Assembly: GCA_036852015.1 (NCBI GenBank)
Contig: JAANDG010000173.1
Span: 124,001 to 188,000, forward strand
Origin: Pelodera strongyloides
Taxonomy: Eukaryota; Nematoda; Chromadorea; Rhabditida; Rhabditidae
DNA: 64,000 nt
Direction: 5' to 3'
Shown here one piece after another: positions 55,101 through 64,000 of this stretch (its first letter is position 1; each line of letters starts with the position of its first letter). The notes below the pieces were generated by a model. It searched no databases. It saw nothing but the letters and a program-made list of their open reading frames with translations, and was not told where the DNA came from. The translations under genes were made by a program, and so were the position numbers.

Positions 55101-56578
55101 CGTGTTTGGTTCGTTTTGTTTATTTTATTTTTCACAGGACAGTACGCAATTCTATCTGATTAATTTGAACATTGTATTGGTTATATGTTCTTCCCTACCC
55201 TATCATACTAATTTATGCTGTTTAGTAATTGGAAGTTGGAAGGAAGCTTAAAGTTTTTTTTTGTCGTCAGGGCCGTGTTGGTGTTAGGTAGGGTTATGTT
55301 TGTACTAATACCAAGTACAATTTTTTTTAACTTGAAAAAAAGTTGTTTATTTAAGAAAAAAAAGTATACTAATTTCCTTTTCAGCGGGACATCTGCTCAT
55401 GTGCGACGTGTGATTGTGATGTATTCTCAGTGCTCGTTCTGTTTCTAGGAAGGTGGAAGGACCGTTTGTTTGATCTTTATTTTTGTTACTGTTTGCTTTA
55501 TTAGTTTTTTTTACTCATAGGATTCGAGGAGCTTTCTTTATTCATTTCCTCTGAAGTTTATTTGTATTACGAACTTTGGAGCTGAATGAAGATGCATTTC
55601 GATATCACTTTTTATATTAGTCCGTAGTTTTGTTAGCTGTTTACTTAGTTGTTTACGTAGTTATGTGCTACTTTCAATAGACAATACCATTGATCTTGTC
55701 TGTTCCATTTATTCCATTATTCACGTATTGATTGGTTAACTTCATACTGACAAAACATCATTTGTTACAGTTTCCTTCCTTCCTTGTATACACATGAAAT
55801 GAACATTATACTTATGTGTGAACTTGGAATGTTGCTGTATAGCGAGGACATATCTTTGTGTTTATTTTGCACGATTTTAGTAGTCGATTAATATGTTCAC
55901 GAACACGAATAATGTAGATTATAGCGGCATGTGAGTGCTCGTCAATATCACAAGAATCCTATTTGTTCCACTTTTCAGTGCATGTATGTGGGTCCTTGTT
56001 CAAGTTTTTACCTTTGACTTTTGCCTGCATTACTCTCAACTTTACTGACTGTTTGCTTAGTGTAGATGATTGTTAGCTTAATCAACTCTGCCCTCTCCTC
56101 ATCCGCCAGCATCTCTCCGCCGTTTAACATCTGATCCTTCCGAGTCCCAGTGCTCTTTCCTACTTCTGTTTCGTTTGCTAGGTGAAATCATTGGTTACCG
56201 AGCATCTCCTGCGTTCAGCTGTTATAGCTTTCCCTGATTTGTGTATCTTTTGAATCTGGGTAGTCATATTTAGTTATTAATAAATCTTCTTAATTGGCTT
56301 TTGTAAAGTTTTAAACCTAGCTTAGTTAGAATTGTTAATTAGAAATTATCGATAACCACCTCTTTTATTTCAATAAAAAAATTTAAATATGCACTTTCCT
56401 GTCATTGCTGAAATATTTGTGTCTTGTACACGCGAATATTACTTGTGATTTTGATGCATCCTTTGGTTGTTACGTCTTTAGATCGTTCATATTCATTTAT
56501 GTTTAATACTAATGTTTTATTTTAGCGCGTGATAACCCCGCGGGGCCATCGTTTCGGCCTCCCGCGGCACGATTATTT
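55101..56578. other. Intergenic: tim-17 3' end and hoe-1 upstream region
   Basis: No exon. AATAAA-type signals near 56279 and 56372. A trans-splice-like acceptor (ATTTTAG) ends at 56525, followed by the palindrome CCCCGCGGGG in the hoe-1 5' UTR. Confidence 0.6.
56526..56578 (+). promoter_or_regulatory. hoe-1 5' UTR after a spliced-leader-type acceptor
   Basis: Begins after TTATTTTAG and contains a GC palindrome (CCCCGCGGGG), a possible stem just upstream of the start codon. Confidence 0.45.
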
Positions 56579-59500
56579 ATGCTCACTTGTTGTGTGCGGA
56601 GTGTGCGAATTTTGAGCGGATCAAGATCTCGAATTCCAACAACACTAGGTGGAATAGATCCCTGTACCTCAGTTGGTGAGTTCTTTAAGTGAGCGCTAGG
56701 GTGGTTTTATGGGAATAATTTTGGAATGCTTGACCTTATGGTAACAAAACAGTTGCTCAGAAATTTGTAGGAATATGTTTTTTTTTTGTTTCTGGCTAAC
56801 AGTGTCTGGTCTTGCAGGTCTTTTGTTGTGTCCGTTTTCCGTGCGATCTCTATCAACAGAATCGGGAAAAGGTGCATCTAAACGTAATAGGAAAACCGTG
56901 CAGAGAAACGATAACCACACTAAGGTATCTATTTCTATCTATTAATACTTTTTGTCATTTACACCACTGTGACTTTGAACTACATTTTCAAAAGATATGG
57001 AAATGGGTGCCGTTCGATGTGCGCAAGCAGAACGTGAAAATTAGTGCACGTTTAATCATATACCCATCAGTTTTGATAGGAAGTCGCGCCCATTTTCTTT
57101 TGCGCTGAACTTCTGAGTAGGACTCTAAGGCCTATCCTATCCTAATAACTTAAATAATGATAGTTTATAGTGTCATTATTTTTTTACCGTGCACTTGAAG
57201 AGTCTTGAATTCTTGAAGGACTTTTTACTACTGAATTACTTTCTTTCATAGAAACGGGAGCAGCGAGTGATTACTGCAGCAAAATCCACGGCCGAAACTC
57301 ACCCAGACGACTACATATTTCAGGTATTTTTTTATACATTTTAACCGGAACCGGCTATCTTTTATCATTTTCACGCGTTTGAATTACTGCTGATGTGGAC
57401 ATTTTACCTGTCTTTCGGCTCTTACCGTAACTTTACCTTTAAAGATTTTGAAAATTTTGTGTGCGAGTGATTAACGCATTAAAGTATTTTTAACGCAATA
57501 AAGTATTTATATTATATTTAGAACAGCTTGTAACATTTTTTATTTTGTTGGTTTTGGACTTACTCTTGATAGCAATAGTCAATTTATTTGCAGGACATTC
57601 AAAATCGTATCGATTATTATAAGCGGCAACTGCGTAAGAGTGTCGTTGCTAGCTACAAGTAAGTTGTTAACGATTTTTAATGTAATTTTATAATTTTCAT
57701 TGTTATTATTCTCGTAGATTTGTGTCTATGAATCACCAGGAATCGTATAATCGTATTAAATAGTAAATGTCTCTCGTCGTTGCAGGGGTACAGGTTGGTG
57801 CGTAAAAACACGCACGAACCACGGATTGGCTTTGACCACCTCCGGAAGCAATTCCAAATTTATATATTTGGGCGAAACGTGCTGTTTCGTGGTTGTACGC
57901 TTTAACTGTATCCCCACTTATTGTATTTTTGTTTAGAGCACGTGATCTAAGCACAAACATCTCCAACTTGTCTCAAAGTATGGCTGCAGTGCAGACTAAA
58001 AGGACAGCGGCAGACGTAGCTGCACAGAATGCAGTTGCTAATATTCCAGCTTGGGTTAGCATCGAGGTAAACATTCTCGTCATTGTGTTTCATTACGTAC
58101 TTTCGCATAAGTTTATTGCTTTTCCACTTTTGTTGATGTGTTTTTATAAGTTTCGGCCTTCGACATTTCTCCCAATTCTATTGGAACTGACACTTTTTTT
58201 CAATTAATCTTTTCAGGTTCTGAGCAATGGTACAGCGCAAATGCGACCATGTTTCGTTGTTCGAACCCCTCTGAAAATCTACTTGTTTAATTGTCCGGAA
58301 GGTAATTTTCTTTGCAGATGGCCGGGATGACCCGTGTTTTAAAATAGCGAGACAGATTTTTTGAGTTGGTTTAGGTTTACGACATGTCAACCCTTGGTTT
58401 TTTTATGCGTGCACGCTTTTCAGGCAGCTCACGGTTTTTCCCCAGCTTGCGGCTAAAGGCTACAAATGCGCATGACATTTTTATAACGCGAGGTGAGTTT
58501 TTGACTATTTAGAGTACTGAGTGCTCTATTAGATTTGTGTATTATGTATTAACTAACTAAGCAGTTTTGGTTGTAATTTAATTCGGTGCGTGTTTTAATA
58601 GTGTTGTTGTCAATAAACGGAAATATTGTAGCTGCAAGATATTTATGTGATATTCATTCAGGAACGTGGGACAATATCGCTGGAATGTCTTCGATTCTTC
58701 TGGCAAAGGAGCAGGCGTCTCCCCCAATGAGAATCCATGGTGCGATGAATGTGAAGCACTTTCTCGAATGCATCCGCCCCTTTCAGGATTCCGATTTTGG
58801 ATCTGTCAAGTATCCGGGACAGGTAGTGCTATTTTCGGAATTATTTGCGAGAAAGCTCAATTTCTTTGCCCTTTTACCCTCGCAATAAAATGCCCAGTAA
58901 CAACAAAACGCGCACTTGGAACTTTGTAACTCATTCATCATTTGTGAACATCTCGATTGTTGTGCATAGAAGAAATTAAAGGCTTTGGTGTAGGGGCGCG
59001 TTCGGGTTGCTCTTTCCGAAAGAGAAAGAGGCAAAAACCCCGTTCGGGTTGGACCTTTCCGAAAGGATTTAATGCTTTGTGGAAGTGAAAAGTACAGTAC
59101 ACACTTTCCGTGAACACGCATGGGTTTTCGTTTTAAGATTTGAATCGATTTAATTGTGCGCGGTGCATTTCCTTCCGGTCTTGTGCACGTACTGTCATGT
59201 GCCTGCGGGCAGGTCGGCGGTCGGGAAAAAATACAATGCCGAAATTGTGCACAAGTGCGCAGACCGTGCGCATTCAAATAAAAAATAAAACCCCTGCGTG
59301 TTCACGGAAAGTGTGTACTGTACTTTTCACTTTCACAAAGCATTAAATCCTTTCGGAAAGGTCCAACCCGAACGGGGTTTTTGCCTCTTTCTCTTTCGGA
59401 AAGAGCAACCCGAACGCGCCCTAAATGGGAAGAATTATTTTCTTGAACCGTGCTGGGTTACAAGTTTCAAACCTGAGTTCGGATAGTCTCATGGGTGAAA

Positions 59501-62500
59501 ACGGAGATAAATCTGAAGGAAACTCTTAATTTCAGTGTGTTTGGAAGTCCGAAGAGGCCATGAGCTATCCGTGCCAGGTGTGAATTCGGTCCTTTTTAAC
59601 ATGCACTTATATGTACTGTATGTAGTTTTCATTATTCTTCATTTCTTACTATTCATTATTATTTTCTTAGGTAGACGAATGCCCGTATACTTTGGGAAGT
59701 TATGAAGATGCTGGATTGAAAGTCACTTACATTCCATTGAGTAATCCGGTTGATGACCACGCACAAATGGAGACATCAAGAGTGGGTGATTTGTGTTTTT
59801 GTTATTATTAGTTTTTATTGTTCTCTTTTTAATTTTTGTTCCGAGTAGTGGTGAGCATTTTTCTGTCAAAATAGGATATATGATAGAATCACTTCGTATG
59901 AATTCATGTATTAACGATATCATATTCAAGATAGAAATGAAATAAAATATCGAATTTAATTAATTTCTGTTTCAAGGTCACTGTCGATGTTTCATATCTG
60001 TTGGAGCTGAAAGAGCCGGCGAGGAAAATCGACCCCAAGAAATTAATGGCGAAAAAGGTTGGTTTCATTTTATGTTTCCTAGCGTTTTTTTTGTTTCACT
60101 ACTCACATGAACACTCTGATAGCTCTGTGATTGCGGATCTGTGACACAGGGAACTATATTTAGATTCCTGCAGGCCCACACATTGGACGGTTGAAAATTG
60201 GTCAGCCGGTAACTCTGCCAGATGGTCGAACAATATACCCAGATGATGTATTGGCTGATTCTGATGGTATGTATTTTGGTGCATTTTTTTGGAGCTGTGC
60301 TGTTTTGTGTATATTCGTGCAAATCCTAATGCATTGTTATATTTGCAGCCTATTTGTATCCTTTCCCTTTGTTAGCGCGATAGTGCTAACATAGTTTGAG
60401 TTTCATCCGACCCCTCTTTTTTTCGCTTTCCAGCCCACATTTTTTCCCTAGACCTAGACCAAAAAAGTCCATTATTTCTTCTCAGTTAGTTAGAGGACCT
60501 CATTTTATACTATGTGCCAATATTTCAGCTTTCAGCTAAAAAATATTTTCTCCTATTATTTAGACGGCAGTGAAAGAAACCGTTTGCTCGTTGCGGACTG
60601 CTGCAACATGCATCGTTTGGAGGCTCTGGAGACAAGTTCCGTTGTTCGAGTTGGTTTAAAGTGTTATTTTTATTTTGTCATTTATCCCACTGGTGTCTAC
60701 CGTATGTGCTTCTGGCTATTGAGATTGAGCTTTCTTCTAATTATTTTGTCATTTTCACCTAATAAACACCTTTTAGCCTTTTATGAATGCGTCAACGTCG
60801 CAGAGGATTCATTATGTGGTTCACCTTTCGCCGCCAGAGGTTTACGATTCGGAGAAATACCAACAATGGATGAAAAGTCTGGGAGAAAGGTTTGTCTAAA
60901 GTCTAAATTTAATTTATTTTTTGATAAATTTAGTGTGTTAGTGTTACACATGAAGAGCATGCCCACGCTGAATTCTAGAACCAGAGCGGAATTTTTCTCA
61001 ACAGTCGCGAGTTCCAGATTAGAAATTGTTCGTGCTACGTACTTTGAATTGAATAAAATCAGTATGAGTAGTTGAACATGGGTGCTTTGTTTATCAGTGT
61101 TTTCCTGTTTAATGTTTATCATAATTTCAGCACTCAGCATATTATTCTGAATGGTACAGGACCGCTTGTTCCGCATATTGAGAGTATCTACAGGAATCAG
61201 CGGGTATTTATTTTGTTTGTCTGTTGTTTTTGTTTATGTGAATATGTAGTAGCTAGTAATATACTTGGTCAAAATTTTTCGCATTACATTTGTTGTCTGT
61301 GTAAAACAAATTGATAGTTTTAGTTGCTGCGAACGTTGGCTCCCTCACTATTCCCGGAAATTCACCCAGTTGGATGGAGCGGAATCGTTGCCCAGGTATG
61401 TTTAGTTGTAATTTACTTTTGTTTTGAAAACTCTTGAAGGGTTTTTTTTATTTGCCACATTACGTCATCGACACTACACGACTCACTACTATCTGCGCAC
61501 TAGGCACTACTAATAAATATTGCACTATCACTTTTTTTTTTGGAAAATTATACGAGATTATATAAAAGACCTAAAGAGAGCAAAGGAATATACTAATAGG
61601 AAATAAACAATACCCGTTTATTATTTAGAATAGCGAGCACAGTCGGACAGAGGGCAATCTCTCTTTCTCAGCCCCTCTTCAGAAATTTTCAATGCGAAGA
61701 ATTGGAGACGAGAACCCGATTATCATTGGTCTGCTTTTTTTAATCTATAGGTTTTGGTATTTTAAGTATAATTATGTTGACTTACGCACGGTGACTTACG
61801 TACTATTTGCTAGTGTGTACTACAAAGCCTGCATCTGTTGGTTCGGCTCACATGTGATATGTTTAATTTCTTCAAATTTCTCCTCCTGAGGCCATATTCA
61901 CCGCCTGAGGCCATAGTCACCGCTCAATTCCCCATGCGGAATTCCCCGTCGTTTTTTCTGCGCCTCTCACAGTAGAGTGCTACTTTCTGTCCCCAACGAC
62001 TATTTCCCCGAGGGAATCGGAATCGGAGTGATGAATATGGCCTCTGATTATAGACTTGCGACCTGGCCTGACTGATGAAGATGAAGTGGAACATGCGTGG
62101 ACCGAAGAAGAAAAAGTTGCCATTGACGAGAGACTTCAAACCCTAAAGCAAGGTTCGCTTTTGGCTTTTGTGTTTTTATAAAGATTTTTTTCAACAAACC
62201 TTGTTTGATAAGTATTTTATTCTGTGCATTCTAGCAGTTTTTTTTCCAATGCTTTCGTACTGGGATGTACCGTATGATATAGCAATAGCACACTGCAACT
62301 ACTATGGATTGATTACCATTGATTTATCCTTTTATTCCTTTGCAGCTGATTCCTCAATGCCGAATGATTCGGAGTTTCCATGTGTCTCATTTCTCGGCAC
62401 TTCGTCTGCTGTTCCTTCCAAGTATAGGTGATTGATTTTATTTTATTTTTAGTATTAGTAATAATTTTATTATTGTTTTATTTATGTGGTAAATATAGCA

Positions 62501-63948
62501 AATTTTTGTCTAGTTATTTATATTGTCAGGGGTAACGTAAGATCTCGTACCTCTGTTTTCTAAGCCGTGCCCTGTTTGAGGCGTAATTGAGGCCTAATGT
62601 CTGAGGCCTAATTACTTAATTGTCTATGTTGTTTCAGGAATGTCTCTGGATATCTTGTTGAAACGAGCCCCAATTCAACATTTATGGTCGATGTTGGAGA
62701 AGGATCTTATGGACAAATTCGCTCCCTTTTTGGAGAAGAGAAATGTAGCGAGGTTGGTTTTTTTCTCTTATTTTTCATACAAAATTAACGGCGATTCGCG
62801 GTTATTTTGTTGACGGCCAAGGTCCTTTATTTGTGTTTTTATACCTTTGCTTTTGCTTTATGTCATCTTTTTATTGCATAGAGTATATTTATTTATATTT
62901 AGTAGTTGATACCGAGTAGTACAAGAGTACAAGTTGCTCATAACAATTGAAACATTCGTAAATTCTATTCACCGTCGCTTATGGGGTTTCCAAGTATGGT
63001 GAAAATTTACAGTATTTTGGAACTACACGAGAATATTTTTTATTTATTTTTCATATTATATATGCATGTTTCGTGCAGAACCAGCAGAACTACGGTAGTA
63101 TTGACAATTGACAGAATCATACCGATTTTTTGTGATACTTGGAAACCCCAATAGCTTACAAATAAGAATAAATTTAAAACTCTGGTGTGAGGTATAAGTG
63201 CCAATTTTGTTTACTTGTTTACTATGAACGAAATGTTGTATATATCCTGATATACCCTAGACGATGTTCGTTCTCTTACAGATCCTTGTCAATATGCACT
63301 GTGTTTTCATCACACACGCCCATCAAGATCATATGAATGGTCTTTTCACAATCGTTCAGAGGAGGAGAGAGGCTTTTGTCGAGCGAGGTGTGTAGCATTA
63401 TTTTTGTTGGATGTAGATAATATAATTGTTTTCCCCGGTTTTTTTCGAGCGACAGGTCCCTTGTTAGTATGATGGTGTCTTTACTTCGGTGAACCAATAA
63501 ACTATTATTATTAACGAGACAGAAGTGTTTGCAAGCTTTATGGCATATTTTAGGTCTTCCCTATGTTCCTCTCGTTTTGGTATGCAACCGAAATGTTCTG
63601 AAACCATTGAAGACATATTCCATGTGTTTTGAAGATTTGCAGTCGTTTGTAAGGTAAAGAATTCACTTTATTTTCTACGAGTTATGTTAGATGTATGATG
63701 ATGTTATGTTCTATGTGAGGATGTGTTATGTTATGTTATGAATTAACTGAGTCTTTTCTCTGAATTGGATACTCAACGTTTCTCTATTGAATACGGTGTG
63801 TTTCACTACTTATACTTGGTTTCTGACTCGAATCTGGTTAATAATTGTTTTGTTTTAGCATCGTTGACCTAAGTACCGCGAATCCCGGTCAGCAAATGAG
63901 AGACCAAAAGGAAAAGGGAGGACATAGGAGTAGAAGCAATAGCCCACG
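56579..63948 (+). CDS. hoe-1: Long-form tRNA 3' endonuclease RNase Z (ELAC2), 3' end off the window
   Basis: Cleaves tRNA 3' trailers in nucleus and mitochondria. Twenty-two exons so far: 56579-56675, 56818-56924, 57252-57323, 57594-57658, 57937-58066, 58217-58301, 58424-58492, 58662-58822, 59536-59577, 59671-59781, 59977-60057, 60164-60266, 60564-60649, 60777-60889, 61131-61203, 61324-61399, 62054-62152, 62346-62427, 62638-62752, 63282-63387, 63554-63653, 63859-63948. The N-terminus is Arg/Ser-rich (MLTCCVRSVRILSGSRSR), a likely mitochondrial presequence. The degenerate N-terminal half has TWDNIAGMSS and IPAGPHIGRLK..VTLPDGRTIYPDDV. The C-terminal catalytic half starts at FLGTSSAVPSKYRNVSGYLV, then MVDVGEGSYGQI and the metal motif THAHQDHMNGL. 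Exon 16 needs the GTAT|GTTTAG donor to keep phase; the stronger CAG|GTATGT breaks it. Remaining metallo-beta-lactamase motifs lie past the edge. Confidence 0.93.
58991..59423. mobile_element. Fold-back element, family D, in hoe-1 intron 8
   Basis: TAGGGGCGCGTTCGGGTTGC ... GCAACCCGAACGCGCCCTA, 433 bp with arms of roughly 160 bp (CTTTCCGAAAGAG, AAGTACAGTACACACTTTCC and inverses). No ORF. Shares the GGGCGCGTT end with B and C. Confidence 0.85.
61888..62045. mobile_element. Fold-back element, family G (copy G2), abutting hoe-1 exon 17
   Basis: GAGGCCATATTCACC (present twice at the left end) and GTGATGAATATGGCCTC at the right, with inner AATTCC / GGAAT arms. Its right end is only 8 bp from the exon 17 start, so it supplies the branch-site and pyrimidine region of that acceptor. 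Confidence 0.7.
62977..63157. mobile_element. Fold-back element in hoe-1 intron 19
   Basis: CTTATGGGGTTTCCAAGTAT ... ATACTTGGAAACCCCAATAG; the AT-rich centre is also partly self-complementary. Related words (TTATGGGGTTTGCAAGTATG) occur in rpt-3 intron 10 near 17722. Confidence 0.65.
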
Positions 63949-64000
63949 GTAGATTTTTGCATGTACAACCAGTGTATCATCAGTTGCTCAACCTATTTGT

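Noticed and set aside
61889..62045. CRISPR-like or array-like repeats (GAGGCCATATTCACC twice)
   Set aside because: Two copies only, in an intron of a eukaryotic gene, and explained by the fold-back element end.

Overview
This window looks like nuclear DNA of a free-living or parasitic rhabditid nematode. The genes are split into many small exons with GT-AG introns and short TTTCAG-type acceptors. Several start codons directly follow an acceptor-like TTTCAG, as expected for spliced-leader trans-splicing. A C-terminal DB module (a nematode-specific domain) is present. The neighbours tim-17 and hoe-1 are also adjacent in C. elegans, from memory (E04A4.5/E04A4.4). Introns are longer than typical for C. 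elegans and many hold fold-back elements, so this is probably a relative rather than C. elegans itself. Species cannot be fixed from the sequence.

Layout. Minus strand, 53-12012: the 5' two-thirds of methionine aminopeptidase 2 (map-2, cut by the left edge), preceded by a 25-exon DEAD-box helicase of the Gemin3/DDX20 type (mel-46 in C. elegans). Plus strand, 13103-18942: proteasome ATPase RPT3, divergent from the helicase. Plus, 20043-24493: a UDP-glycosyltransferase without the usual C-terminal membrane anchor. 24494-28843: mostly non-coding, with CT microsatellites and a 178-bp almost pure C tract. Plus, 28844-35178: a Cys-loop ligand-gated channel subunit predicted to conduct cations. Minus, 36207-38971: two small secreted paralogues of 126 and 127 residues. 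Minus, 40707->48168: a Pro-rich, Cys-containing protein ending in a DB module, whose phases imply alternative splicing. Minus, 50137-50881: the 3' end of an unrecognised membrane protein. Plus, 53144-55100: TIM17. Plus, 56579->63948: the long-form RNase Z (hoe-1/ELAC2), cut by the right edge.

The genes are mostly housekeeping (N-terminal Met removal, SMN-complex helicase, proteasome, mitochondrial import, tRNA 3' processing) mixed with environment-facing functions (UGT, ion channel, secreted proteins). I see no operon with a single shared pathway, although map-2 could be downstream of mel-46 in an operon. TIM17 and RNase Z are both linked to mitochondria.

The most unusual non-coding feature is the load of palindromic (fold-back) elements. 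They fall into three terminal groups: TTAA-ended families (A, E, F), families ending in GGGCGCGTT (B, C, D), and GAGGCC-ended families (G). One G element is nested inside an A element. All exon models were built by hand from splice motifs, reading phase and recognised protein motifs; no alignment was run.
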